NCBI GenBank assembly: GCA_017547755.1
Contig: JAFYOX010000069.1
Span: forward strand, 23,534 to 87,533
DNA length: 64,000 nt
Direction of reading: 5' to 3'
Source of the DNA: Clostridia bacterium
Lineage (GTDB): Bacteria; Bacillota; Clostridia; Oscillospirales; CAG-272
How positions within the stretch are numbered: position 1 is the stretch's first letter; the number at the start of each line of letters is the position of its first letter. This document shows positions 28,280 through 36,853 of the stretch, piece by piece. The notes under the pieces were generated by a model that did no database searches, was not told the DNA's origin, and saw nothing but the letters and a program-made list of their open reading frames with translations. Position numbers and translations under genes: made by a program.

Positions 28280-28300
28280 AGAGGCAACAATGTTTGCTCT
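28280..28300. promoter_or_regulatory. 21-bp imperfect dyad, candidate metal-regulator operator
   Basis: AGAGGCAACAATGTTTGCTCT matches its reverse complement at 16 of 21 positions and lies midway between divergent feoA and the DtxR/MntR-type gene, directly before a TGG-TATAAG extended -10 box (28303-28308) of the latter. Length and GCAA/TTGC half sites suit a DtxR/MntR-type box. Confidence 0.6.
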
Positions 28301-28337
28301 GGTATAAGGATATGACGGGAAAGGGAGAGTGTGACAC

Positions 28338-28793
28338 ATGGCGGAGAAGGAGTTTCTGACGGACAGCGGATATGCGGGAGAGGCACGGAAAAACGGCGGG
28401 ATCACGCCGGCCGCGGAGGATTATCTGGAGATGATCTGCCGTCTGGCGCATTCGGACGAGGCGGGGGAAAACGGCGCTCTGCGTCCGGTGCGGATCGGTG
28501 AGCTGGCGGAAAAGCTGCACGTTTCGCCGTCGTCGGCGTCGCGGATGGCACAGACGATGGCGATGCGGGGATTTGTGGATTTCCGGCGGTACGGATTCAT
28601 CATGCTGACGGCGGAAGGTGCGGAGACGGGGGAATATCTGATGCGGCGGCACCGGATCGTTCAGGACTTTCTCGGATGGCTGCGCGGAGACGGCGACTGT
28701 TTTGAGGAAGCAGAGCGGATCGAGCATCATCTTTCGCGGAAGACGGTGGAGGCGATGGAGAAGAAACTGGCGGCATACGGGGTAAAAAAGTGA
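28338..28793 (+). CDS. DtxR/MntR-family metal-dependent transcriptional regulator
   Basis: This 151-residue protein has a winged helix N-terminus (PAAEDYLEMICRLAH, VRIGELAEKLHVSPSSASRM, GFVDFRRYGFIMLTAEG) and a dimerisation/metal-binding part (RRHRIVQDFLGWLRG, EEAERIEHHLSRKTVEAMEK) with the His/Glu ligands expected of the family. It lacks the C-terminal SH3 domain of DtxR, so it is closer to MntR in size. Position back-to-back with feoAB points to iron-dependent control of ferrous iron uptake, perhaps with autoregulation through the intervening dyad. Confidence 0.92.
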   Translation: MAEKEFLTDSGYAGEARKNGGITPAAEDYLEMICRLAHSDEAGENGALRPVRIGELAEKLHVSPSSASRMAQTMAMRGFVDFRRYGFIMLTAEGAETGEYLMRRHRIVQDFLGWLRGDGDCFEEAERIEHHLSRKTVEAMEKKLAAYGVKK

Positions 28794-28860
28794 ATGATCC
28801 GCGGGACGTGTGCATAGGATACGGTGAAGAAGCGTTTTTGAAACCAATGGAGGCTGAAAA

Positions 28861-30309
28861 ATGAACCAGACGATTTACGTAAAGCGGTTTGACACGTCGG
28901 CGGTCTGCGACGTGACGGAAGATTTTGTCCTGCCGGATTACATACCGGAGGTACGGCGGGTGATCGGGGTACGGACGACGGTCTCGGCGGACGGAAAGTA
29001 TCTTTCGGGCGACGAGCTGGAGACGGACGGCGGCGTCACGTACAATGTGATGTACGTCGGCGGAGACGGTGCGATCTGCATGACGTCGCAGACGTCATCC
29101 TACACGGGGCACGTTCCGCTGAAAGCGGAGGACGACCGCTTCACGCCGCAGGACATTGTGATGACGTGCACGGCGGAGAATGTGAACTGCCGGGTGACGG
29201 CGCCGCGGAAGATCACGCTGTCGTCGAAGGTGCGGATGAAGATCCTGTCGCAGAAGCCGGCGGACGTGACGATGAAGGCGGAAGGGGATCATCCGGTACG
29301 GAAGAAAACGGAGGTACGGAAATGCGGCGCGATGGCGGAATACCGTCAGACGGGGGAATGTTCGGGCGAGATCCGGGAAAAGGAAGGAATGCGGCTGATC
29401 TGCGCGTCGGGGGAACTGTGTCTGTCCGACGTACGCATAACGGGCGGAACAGCCGGGATCAAGGGAGACGCATATGTGACGGCGGTCCTGCTTTCGCCGG
29501 AAGGCACGTACGTGACGGCAAAGTCGCGGGTTCCGGTGGAGGAAGAGATCACGCTCGGGGAAGTACTGCGGGACGGAAGCTGTCATGCGGCGGCGTTCGG
29601 AGAAGTGGTGCTTCTGGAAATGAGCGCGGCGGAAGACGGTGTACTGACGTGGCGGATGGAGTACGATGTGGACTGCGCGGTTCTGAAGGGAAGCGAGGCG
29701 TCGGTGGTGACGGATGCGTATCTGGCGGGCTGTGCGGATGCGGCGGAAATGGCGGCATACGATTCGGTATATCCGGCAGGGACGGTGAACGGCCGGCTGA
29801 CGGTCCAGACCACGGCGAAGCTCAAGCCGGGGATGGCGTATGTCTGCGCGTGGGGCCGCGGCACGGCGGATCGTCTGGAAACGGCGAACGGCCGCATGAT
29901 TCTGACGGGGAACGCGGTTCTCTCCATAGTGGAAGCCGGGAACGGCGAAGCGGTTCTGGAAGAACTGACGCTCCCCTACCGTTACGAATGCGAAGCCGTG
30001 ACGGACAAAACGGCGGATCACGTATGTCTTGCCGGAAAAACCTCCGTCCGTGTGACGGACATTCAGGCGCGCACCGACGGCGATGCCCTGAATCTGGTTG
30101 CCGAACTCGCCATCGCCTCCGCAGTCGTCGGCATGGAGACCGTCAGATGCGTTTCCTCCATTGTCCCCGTTGACGACCCTTCCTTCCGGCGCTCCGACAA
30201 CATGATCCGCATCTACGTCCCCGACGAGTCCGAGTCCGCCTGGGATGTCGAAAAACGATTCCGCTTAGGAAGGGAAGTCTCTCCCGACGGCGGGGTGTAT
30301 GTGATGTAG
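28861..30309 (+). CDS. SPOCS (DUF3794) domain protein
   Basis: This 482-residue protein starts with the SPOCS-type TEDFVLPDYIPEVRRVIG and contains further SPOCS-like repeats (for example GEVVLLEMSAAEDG and AGKTSVRVTDIQART), ending in a LysM-like segment (NMIRIYVPDESESAWDVEKR). DUF3794 proteins include SipL, which binds the spore morphogenetic ATPase SpoIVA in Clostridia, so a role in spore coat assembly is likely though not proven here. Codon use (GCG, CGG, ACG) is unlike the highly biased operon nearby. It ends in TAG, directly before a family A arm. Confidence 0.85.
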   Translation: MNQTIYVKRFDTSAVCDVTEDFVLPDYIPEVRRVIGVRTTVSADGKYLSGDELETDGGVTYNVMYVGGDGAICMTSQTSSYTGHVPLKAEDDRFTPQDIVMTCTAENVNCRVTAPRKITLSSKVRMKILSQKPADVTMKAEGDHPVRKKTEVRKCGAMAEYRQTGECSGEIREKEGMRLICASGELCLSDVRITGGTAGIKGDAYVTAVLLSPEGTYVTAKSRVPVEEEITLGEVLRDGSCHAAAFGEVVLLEMSAAEDGVLTWRMEYDVDCAVLKGSEASVVTDAYLAGCADAAEMAAYDSVYPAGTVNGRLTVQTTAKLKPGMAYVCAWGRGTADRLETANGRMILTGNAVLSIVEAGNGEAVLEELTLPYRYECEAVTDKTADHVCLAGKTSVRVTDIQARTDGDALNLVAELAIASAVVGMETVRCVSSIVPVDDPSFRRSDNMIRIYVPDESESAWDVEKRFRLGREVSPDGGVYVM

Positions 30310-30314
30310 ACGGG

Positions 30315-30405
30315 GGGATACGGTCGCTTTTTGAAAAAAGCTCCGCAAAAACTTCAATCTGTGGTAGCCGGATTGTGTGGTTGATATGGGTTTGCAAAAA
30401 AATCC
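30315..30405. repeat. Family A solo left arm, copy A2
   Basis: TACGGTCGCTTTTTGAAAAA followed by AGCTCCGCAAAAACTTCAAT and a GGTAGCCGGATTGTGTGG segment is nearly identical to the outer arm of copy A4, but no matching right arm follows. Confidence 0.82.
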
Positions 30406-30473
30406 CCTCAAACCATAAATCCGCACTATCTAACCTTGATAGCCGCCTGAAGAGGTTTGAAGGGGAGTTTCTG

Positions 30474-30524
30474 CGACTTTCTCCGAAAGTCGAGGGGAAC
30501 CTTTCCTCTGAAAAGGTTCCCCTC
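30474..30524. repeat. Family C double hairpin at the end of the ROK gene
   Basis: CGACTTTC-tcc-GAAAGTCG (30474-30492) runs into GAGGGGAACCTTT...AAAGGTTCCCCTC (30492-30524), 25 bp beyond the ROK stop. It may form the 3' end of that transcript. Confidence 0.75.
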
Positions 30525-30549
30525 AGGAAACATACGTTATTTGATTGGC

Positions 30550-31512
30550 TTACTGACCGAGAACAGCAGCACCGATGATGCCGGCGTCGTTGCCGAGCTT
30601 GGCGATCATGATCTGGGTCTTGGGAGTACCTTCACGGGAGTAGGTTTCGGACCATACTTTGTCGAGAAGGGGCTTCATGAGGTTTTCACCTTCGTTGCAT
30701 ACGCCGCCGCCGATGGAGAGGACGTTGGGCTGGAAGATGTTGATGATGTTGACGATACCGGTAGCGAGGTAGCTGATATATTCGTCTACAACTTCAGCGC
30801 CGAGAGCGTCGCCGGCCTTCTGCGCGTTGAATGCGGTACGAGCGGAAACCTTGTCGAGGTCGCCGCCGATCATTTCTTCCATAGCGGTTTCGCGGCCGGA
30901 TTCACGTGCAGCGATGATCGCGTCCTTGGTCATGTTAACGAGACCGGTAGCGGAGGAGTAAGCTTCCCAGCAGCCCTTTCTGCCGCAGGAGCACTGACGG
31001 CCGTCCTTTTCGATAACGATGTGGCCGAGTTCCGCGCCTGCGAAGTTGAAGCCGGAGTAAACCTTACCGTTGATAACGATACCGCCGCCGAGACCGGTAC
31101 CGAGGGTGATCATAACGGAGTAGGGTGCGCCCTTTGCAACGCCTGCCATAGCTTCAGCCTTGGCTGCTGCGTTTGCGTCGTTTTCAATGTAGACCGGCTT
31201 GCCGTCGAGAAGTGCGGAAAGCTTGTCTGCGAGGGGGTACTGCAGGAAGGGGATGTTGTTTGCGTATTCAACTACGCCGGTTTCGTTGTTTGCGGTACCG
31301 GGAGTAGCAACGCCTGCGGATGCAACGTCGTCAAGGGTGAGTCCCATTTCTTCGAGAAGCTTGCGGGAGAGAGCTGCCATGTCTGCAACGATCGCGTCTG
31401 CGCCGCGTTCGGGCTTGGTGGGGGTGCTGCCCTTCTTTACGATTTCAAATTCTTCGTTTACGATACCGATCGCAATGTTGGTACCGCCGAGGTCTACGCC
31501 AATGTAATACAT
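30550..31512 (-). CDS. ROK-family sugar kinase (glucokinase-like)
   Basis: This 320-residue protein has the ATP-binding GVDLGGTNIAIGI, the substrate-binding ENDANAAAKAEA with catalytic Asp, TLGTGLGGGIV, GAELGHIVIE and the zinc-binding CSCGRKGCWEAYSS, all diagnostic of ROK kinases. The order and length match Firmicute glucokinases. It phosphorylates glucose or a related hexose entering glycolysis, and could serve sugars imported by the large ABC operon nearby. It has a TTGACA-N18-TATAAT promoter. Codon choice is strongly biased (CGT, GGT, AAC), suggesting high expression. Confidence 0.95.
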   Translation of the reverse strand: MYYIGVDLGGTNIAIGIVNEEFEIVKKGSTPTKPERGADAIVADMAALSRKLLEEMGLTLDDVASAGVATPGTANNETGVVEYANNIPFLQYPLADKLSALLDGKPVYIENDANAAAKAEAMAGVAKGAPYSVMITLGTGLGGGIVINGKVYSGFNFAGAELGHIVIEKDGRQCSCGRKGCWEAYSSATGLVNMTKDAIIAARESGRETAMEEMIGGDLDKVSARTAFNAQKAGDALGAEVVDEYISYLATGIVNIINIFQPNVLSIGGGVCNEGENLMKPLLDKVWSETYSREGTPKTQIMIAKLGNDAGIIGAAVLGQ

Positions 31513-31571
31513 AATGGATCCTGCCTTTACAGAAATTTCGTTTTTTCGGCGATTTCCGCCGTTTTGTTACT

Positions 31572-31601
31572 ATTATATATGAAAACAGGGGTTTTTGTCA
31601 A
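31572..31601 (-). promoter_or_regulatory. Consensus promoter of the ROK kinase gene
   Basis: On the minus strand TTGACA (31601-31596), 18 bp, TATAAT (31577-31572). Confidence 0.9.
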
Positions 31602-31691
31602 CAGTGGTAGCGGAATTTGATAATATTTTTGCATCAGGAAGAAAATGGCACCTTACCGGTGCTTTTTTCATTCTCTGCAGGAACTTTCCCC

Positions 31692-31720
31692 TTGCAATTT
31701 CCGGCAGAATGTAGTAAAAT
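31692..31720 (+). promoter_or_regulatory. Promoter of the NifS-like gene
   Basis: TTGCAA (31692-31697) and TAAAAT (31715-31720) with 17-bp spacing, 44 bp before the GTG start. Confidence 0.8.
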
Positions 31721-31763
31721 AACGTGTCCCATATTATATATAATAAAAAGGAAGTGTTTTTTC

Positions 31764-32879
31764 GTGATCTACGCCGATTACGCCGCGACGTCCCCCCTGT
31801 CGGAGCGGGTGTACGAGACCCTCTGCCGGGTATCGCGGGATACCTTCGGCAATCCCTCGTCCGCACATTCCGCCGGACGTGCCGCTGCCGCGCTCGTTGA
31901 CCGCGCACGTGAACAGACCGCCGCACTTCTCGGATGCAGTCCCGATGAGATCGTTTTCACTTCCGGCGGCACCGAGTCGGACAACCATGCGCTTCGCTTT
32001 GCCGAAGGAAAAACTGTCCTTACGTCTTCCATTGAACATCCCGCCGTCCTCAATGCCGCGTGGAATGCGGCATCCCGGCTCCATCTTGCGGATCCCGGTG
32101 CGGACGGACGTGTGTCCGCCGGCACGATCGCCGATCTCCTGCGGGAAGTGCCGGAGACCGCGCTCGTTTCCCTGATGTACGCCAACAACGAGACCGGCGT
32201 CATCCAGCCCGTCCGGGAAGCCGCCGATGCCGCTCATGCTGCCGGTGCGCTCTTCCACTGCGACGCCGTGCAGGGTGCGGGGCACTGTATGCCGACCGTG
32301 CGCGAGCTGGACTGCGATCTTCTCTCCGTCTCCGGACACAAGTTCCATGCGCCGAAAGGCATCGGTGCGCTGTATATCCGCAAACGCCTTGCCGGACAGG
32401 TTCCGCCTCTTCTTTACGGCGGCGGTCAGCAGGGCGGTCTTCGCAGCGGAACGCTTCCCGTTCCGCTGATTGCCGCGTTCGGCGAGGCCTGTGCCGAAGC
32501 CGCGGAAGTCATGCACGAGGAAGATGCGCGCGTCCGTCGTCTGCGTGACGCGATGGCGGAGGAACTGCTTGCCCTTCCCGGAAGTCTGCGGATCGGGGCA
32601 GGGGAGACCCTGCCGGGGATCCTCAATATCGCGTTCGCCGGAACGTATGCCGAGAGCCTTATGCTGCTCTGCGACCTGCGCGGCGTCTGCCTTTCCGCAG
32701 GCTCCGCCTGCCATGCCGGAACCGATACTCCTTCCCATGTTCTGGAAGCGATGGGCGTTCCGGAGGAGTTCCGTTCCTCTGCGGTCCGCATCTCCATCGG
32801 CCGTTTTACCTCCGCGGAAGACGCCGTGAGGATCGCTGCGGTCGTCCGCGAATGCGTGGCTCTGGCGCGCGAAGGATGA
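31764..32879 (+). CDS. Cysteine desulfurase-family (NifS/IscS-like) aminotransferase
   Basis: This 371-residue class V PLP enzyme has YADYAATSPLSERV at the start, FTSGGTESDNHAL, the PLP lysine Lys193 in SGHKFHAPKGIGALY, RSGTLPVPLIAAFG, and the active-site Cys316 in GSACHAG. It should release sulfur from cysteine for Fe-S clusters, thiamine or tRNA thiolation. The GTG start at 31764 (VIYADYA) is preferred because AAAAGGAAG lies just upstream and the promoter ends at 31720; the open frame to 31617 would overlap the promoter. No IscU or MnmA partner is adjacent. Confidence 0.93.
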   Translation: MIYADYAATSPLSERVYETLCRVSRDTFGNPSSAHSAGRAAAALVDRAREQTAALLGCSPDEIVFTSGGTESDNHALRFAEGKTVLTSSIEHPAVLNAAWNAASRLHLADPGADGRVSAGTIADLLREVPETALVSLMYANNETGVIQPVREAADAAHAAGALFHCDAVQGAGHCMPTVRELDCDLLSVSGHKFHAPKGIGALYIRKRLAGQVPPLLYGGGQQGGLRSGTLPVPLIAAFGEACAEAAEVMHEEDARVRRLRDAMAEELLALPGSLRIGAGETLPGILNIAFAGTYAESLMLLCDLRGVCLSAGSACHAGTDTPSHVLEAMGVPEEFRSSAVRISIGRFTSAEDAVRIAAVVRECVALAREG

Positions 32880-33351
32880 GTTCCGGCGACCGGTGAAAAT
32901 CCTGTTTTTACATATGTAAGGCGCGGTTTTCCGCGATTTTCCCGGTTTTGGGAGGAAAAATCCTAATTTTCTGAAAATTTGTGCATTGTGCTTATGTGTA
33001 GAAAAAGAAAGGTTATTTTTGTGGTACTTGCACAAAAAGCAATGTCTGTCCGTCACCCGTACGTCACTCTGTTCTTGCCGCCGTTACATATGTAACGGTA
33101 AATGATAATTACTTCAATACAGATTATTCATAAATGCACTCATATAATTACGAATAATAGATTTTTATACTTTTGAAAGTATAAAAAATCACAGAAAACA
33201 GTAAATATAATTTACGTACATCGGAGGCGGAAAGTGACAAAAACAGGAGGATAAGGTTTCCACAGGGAAATCCAAAGTTTTTCCACAGGAGACGTTGGAA
33301 AAGTTGACTTTTTTCGCCGGAAGATTATTCCCGTGCGCTCTGACGTCGTGC
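32880..33351. promoter_or_regulatory. AT-rich upstream region with repeated palindromes
   Basis: This gap is far more AT-rich than its surroundings and has no gene. It holds TTACATATGTAA at 32908-32919 and, within an 18-bp perfect palindrome, again at 33081-33098 (CCGTTACATATGTAACGG). A perfect 12-bp inverted repeat TTTTTATACTTT / AAAGTATAAAAA lies at 33162-33187. TTTCCACAGG occurs twice, at 33257-33266 and 33280-33289, 23 bp apart. All lie upstream of the strong promoter of the 33.6-46 kb operon and are candidate regulator sites. Confidence 0.6.
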
Positions 33352-33380
33352 TTGACATTTTTGTACGCATATGATATTAT
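33352..33380 (+). promoter_or_regulatory. Strong promoter of the ABC/NHL-YIP1/DUF5696 operon
   Basis: TTGACA (33352-33357) and TATTAT (33375-33380) with 17-bp spacing and TGA before the -10 box. TATAAT also occurs 3 bp further on at 33378-33383. Confidence 0.85.
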
Positions 33381-33387
33381 AATGTCA

Positions 33388-33620
33388 TATAAATATCGGG
33401 ATTCGTGTATATTTGGCGTTTCCCGGGAGATTTTTGCGGGGGAAAACACCTCTGCGGTCTCCGTATATATGTTTTTTTGACTCTTTGACGCACTTCGCAA
33501 ACCAATGTGACTGTGCGTCTAAAGCTGTCATGAGGACATAAGATTCCCCGAATCGGGTGGAGCCTGTCCGCCGTCGGTCAGCGGCCGGTCCGGCTCAAAA
33601 ATTAGCAGGAGGAAGGTTAT
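33388..33620 (+). promoter_or_regulatory. Long structured 5' leader of the operon
   Basis: About 230 nt lie between the predicted transcription start and the first codon. Visible stems are GGGAGA../..GTCTCC around 33424-33463 followed by a T7 run (33472-33478), GACGCAC (33487-33493) / GTGCGTC (33513-33519), and a nested stem GAGCC..CCGC..GCGG..GGCTC at 33560-33596. AGCAGGAGGAAGG precedes the ATG at 33621. I recognise no known riboswitch class. Confidence 0.55.
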
Positions 33621-36600
33621 ATGAGAAAAACCACATGCAAAAAGCTGACGTGCCTCGCTCTGTCGCTTCTTATGTGTTCCAGCACGTTTCCGTCGCTGAT
33701 ATCTGCGGCTGAAACTGCTGAAAAGACTGAGAAGACGGCACTTCAGGAAATCAGCGAATCCTTCAAATTCATCTCCTACGCTGAGTATAAGGAAAAATAC
33801 GCAGACGTGGCGAGAGGTACCAGCACGGTAACGATCTCTGCTGTCGACTACAAGGCTGACGATACCGACGCAGCTGTTGAAGTCGTATCCGACTATCAGG
33901 GCAAAAGCGGAAAAGCTCTGAAGATTCCGGACGCAGGCAAGGTTACCTGGGAATTTGAAGTTCCCAAGGAAGGTATGTACGCGGTAGCGATCGACTACTG
34001 CTCCGTATCCGATAAGACCAACTCGATCGAACGTACTCTCTATATCAACGGCGCGGTTCCGTGTTCCGAAGCAAGATACCTTCTCATGAAGAAGACCTGG
34101 CGGAACAACTACACCCAGAACGCCGAAACCGGAGAACTCCGTTTCGAACTCGACGGCAACGGCAACGAACTTCGTCCGACTTCCTACGTTGATCACGAAT
34201 GGAAGACCTACGAATTCATTGACTCCAATACTTATTACGCAAATCCTTTCGAGTTCTACTTCCAGAAGGGCACCAACACCCTGTCTCTTGAAGCAGTCCG
34301 CGAAGATATGGTAGTGAGCGAAATCCGCATCTATCCGTACGAAGACAACATCTCCTACGAAGAATATGTGAGCGGCAAGTCCGAAGCTGCGGCTGACCCG
34401 ATCCACATTCACGCGGAAACTCCCTCGGCTACATCCGACTACACTGTATATCCGATTTATGACCGTAAATCTCCTATCACAGAACCCCAGGATGCAGCAA
34501 AGATCATGCTCAACACGATCGGTAGTGAAAAATGGGTAACTCCCGGTCAGTGGGTTGAATACGAATTCGAAGTAGCTTCCGCAGGCCTCTATGAAATCGT
34601 ATTCCGTTACAGACAGAACGAACTTCCCGGTATGTACACTTCCAGAAAGATTTACATCGACGGTGAAATTCCTTTCGAAGAAGCAAACTACGCGAAGTTC
34701 AACTACAATACCGAATGGCAGGTTGAAGCTGCTAACAACGGCGCAGATACCTTCCAGTTCTATCTTGAACCCGGTAAGCACACCCTGAAGCTCGAAGTTA
34801 CCCTCGGTGAAATGGGTGACGTCGTTCGTCAGGTTTCCGATATCATGACCTCTGTCAACAGCGACTACCTTGAAATCCTCAAGCTCACCGGTTCCAGCCC
34901 CGACTCTTACCGTGACTACGGTTTCGGCCGCGTGCTCCCGGACGTTGTTGAAGACCTTGTTATCCAGCACCTCGCCCTCGAAGAAGTCATCGGCTACGTC
35001 GAAGGCATGGCAAACATCAAGTCCCAGAGCTCCGCAACTCTGGACACCATCTCCCGTCTCCTTCTCAAGATGGGTACTGACGAAGACGAAATCGCCAAGA
35101 ACCTCGGCGAACTCAAGTCTCAGGTAGGTACTCTCGGTGAATGGATCAACGATGTAAAGAAGCAGCCGATCGAAATCGACTACATCAACATCCAGCCCGC
35201 TTCCGCTGCAAAGCCGAAGGCAAACGCAAACATCTTCAGCGCAATGTGGTTCGAAATCAAGAGCTTCGTTGCTTCCTTCTTCACCGACTATAACTCCCTC
35301 GGTTCTTCCGGCGAAGCTATGGACAATGCGGTTGAAGTTGACGTATGGGTTTCCACCGGTCGTGACCAGGCGCAGATCATCCGTAACCTCATGGACAACG
35401 ACTTCGGTCCTCAGTACGGTATCAACGCGACCCTGAAGCTCGTTGCCGGCGGTACTCTCCTCCCGTCCGTTCTTGCAGGCGTTGGTCCGGAAGTTGCACT
35501 CCCGGGTACCGGCGTTGACCCGATCCAGTACGCGATCCGTTCCGCAGTTCTTGCGCTGAACCCCGACGCTTACGCCGATCAGGAAGGCGATGACGAAGAC
35601 ACCAAGGCATACAACGCAAAGATGCGTGAAGCATTCGCTGACTTCGATACTGTCAAGTCCAGATTCACCGAAGCTGCGATGATCCCGATCACCCTTTACG
35701 GCAAGACCTACGGTCTCCCGGATACCCAGACCTGGAACATGATGTTCTATCGTACCGACATCATTGCTGAACTTGGTCTCGACATTCCGGAAACCTGGGA
35801 TGACCTCCTTGCTATGATTCCGGTTCTCCAGTTCAACAACATGGAAATCGGTATGTCCCAGGACTATCAGATGTACATGTACCAGATGGGCGAAGAACTC
35901 TGGGCAGACGACGGTATGAGAATCAACCTCGATTCCAACCTCTCCCTCGAATCCTTCGAAACCATGTGCAACATGTTCACCCAGTATTCTCTCCCCGTAT
36001 CCTACGACTTTGCTAACCGTTTCAGAACCGGTGAAATGCCGATCTGCATCCAGCCCTACACTTCCTACAACAACATCATCATCTTCGCTACCGAAATCGC
36101 GGGTCTTTGGGACTTCGGTCCGATCCCGGGCTTCGAAAGAGAAGACGGCACCATCGACAATACCGCAATGTCCGGTACTTCTGCTCTCGTTATGATGGCA
36201 GGTGCTGAAAACATCAAGGAAGCATGGACCTTCATGAGCTGGTACACCGACACCAAGTTCCAGGTTGACTACTCCAACGAACTCGTTGCGATCCTCGGCC
36301 CGGCTGCTAAGAACGCTACCGCAAACATGGCAGCTCTCGAAGAACTTCCGTGGACCTCTCACGAATACGAACAGCTGATGAAGCAGATGGACCACACTGC
36401 AGCAATCGTTGCATACCCGGGTTCCTACATCCTTGCTCGTTACACCAACTTCGCATTCCTCGACGCATACAACAACCACGCAGACCCGGTTGACTCGCTC
36501 CTTAGCTACATCAACACCATCAACAAGGAAATCACGAGAAAGAGAACCGAGTTTGATCTCGAAACCCTCGAAATCGGTCAGACCCTTGCTTCCAAGCGTC

Positions 36601-36803
36601 TTGATCAGGCTGCAGCAGCTATCGATGAACTTGATGACGGCACGAAGTCTTCTGCTCCTGTAGCAGCAGCTATCGAAGCGATCGCAAGTGAAAACGATAT
36701 CGCAGCAATCCGTGCAGCAGCTGACGGTCTCGCAGCTTCCATGCCGGAAGTAGCAGGCTACCTCACCGATGCTGCAAACGCTCTTGAATCTTATCTCAAC
36801 TGA
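33621..36803 (+). CDS. Very large extracellular solute-binding protein with N-terminal carbohydrate-binding-like modules
   Basis: This 1060-residue exported protein has a signal peptide (residues 1 to about 30, cleavage near LISA-A). Two similar beta-sandwich modules follow, each with a VTWEFEVPKEGMYAVAIDY or WVEYEFEVASAGLYEIVFRY strand and an R..YI(D/N)G motif, about 60-245 and 280-415, resembling CBM6/CBM35. A helical linker leads to a family 1 solute-binding domain (about 575-960: VDVWVSTGRDQAQIIR, YGLPDTQTWNMMFYRTDII, WDDLLAMIPVLQ, GEMPICIQPYTSYNN, SGTSALVMM) and a helical C-terminus. Usual binding proteins have 400-550 residues. The only early Cys (LLMCSS) is not a good lipobox, so it may not be lipid-anchored. 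First gene of the operon. Confidence 0.88.
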   Translation: MRKTTCKKLTCLALSLLMCSSTFPSLISAAETAEKTEKTALQEISESFKFISYAEYKEKYADVARGTSTVTISAVDYKADDTDAAVEVVSDYQGKSGKALKIPDAGKVTWEFEVPKEGMYAVAIDYCSVSDKTNSIERTLYINGAVPCSEARYLLMKKTWRNNYTQNAETGELRFELDGNGNELRPTSYVDHEWKTYEFIDSNTYYANPFEFYFQKGTNTLSLEAVREDMVVSEIRIYPYEDNISYEEYVSGKSEAAADPIHIHAETPSATSDYTVYPIYDRKSPITEPQDAAKIMLNTIGSEKWVTPGQWVEYEFEVASAGLYEIVFRYRQNELPGMYTSRKIYIDGEIPFEEANYAKFNYNTEWQVEAANNGADTFQFYLEPGKHTLKLEVTLGEMGDVVRQVSDIMTSVNSDYLEILKLTGSSPDSYRDYGFGRVLPDVVEDLVIQHLALEEVIGYVEGMANIKSQSSATLDTISRLLLKMGTDEDEIAKNLGELKSQVGTLGEWINDVKKQPIEIDYINIQPASAAKPKANANIFSAMWFEIKSFVASFFTDYNSLGSSGEAMDNAVEVDVWVSTGRDQAQIIRNLMDNDFGPQYGINATLKLVAGGTLLPSVLAGVGPEVALPGTGVDPIQYAIRSAVLALNPDAYADQEGDDEDTKAYNAKMREAFADFDTVKSRFTEAAMIPITLYGKTYGLPDTQTWNMMFYRTDIIAELGLDIPETWDDLLAMIPVLQFNNMEIGMSQDYQMYMYQMGEELWADDGMRINLDSNLSLESFETMCNMFTQYSLPVSYDFANRFRTGEMPICIQPYTSYNNIIIFATEIAGLWDFGPIPGFEREDGTIDNTAMSGTSALVMMAGAENIKEAWTFMSWYTDTKFQVDYSNELVAILGPAAKNATANMAALEELPWTSHEYEQLMKQMDHTAAIVAYPGSYILARYTNFAFLDAYNNHADPVDSLLSYINTINKEITRKRTEFDLETLEIGQTLASKRLDQAAAAIDELDDGTKSSAPVAAAIEAIASENDIAAIRAAADGLAASMPEVAGYLTDAANALESYLN

Positions 36804-36853
36804 TTTCCAAAGTGAATCATTATAAGACGAAAATCTAACAAAGGAGAGAGCAC

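Noticed and set aside
33528-36479. A 983-codon open frame on the minus strand opposite the binding-protein gene
   Set aside because: The plus strand encodes a coherent signal peptide and solute-binding domain with a ribosome binding site; the antisense frame is open only because of the biased codon choice of that gene.
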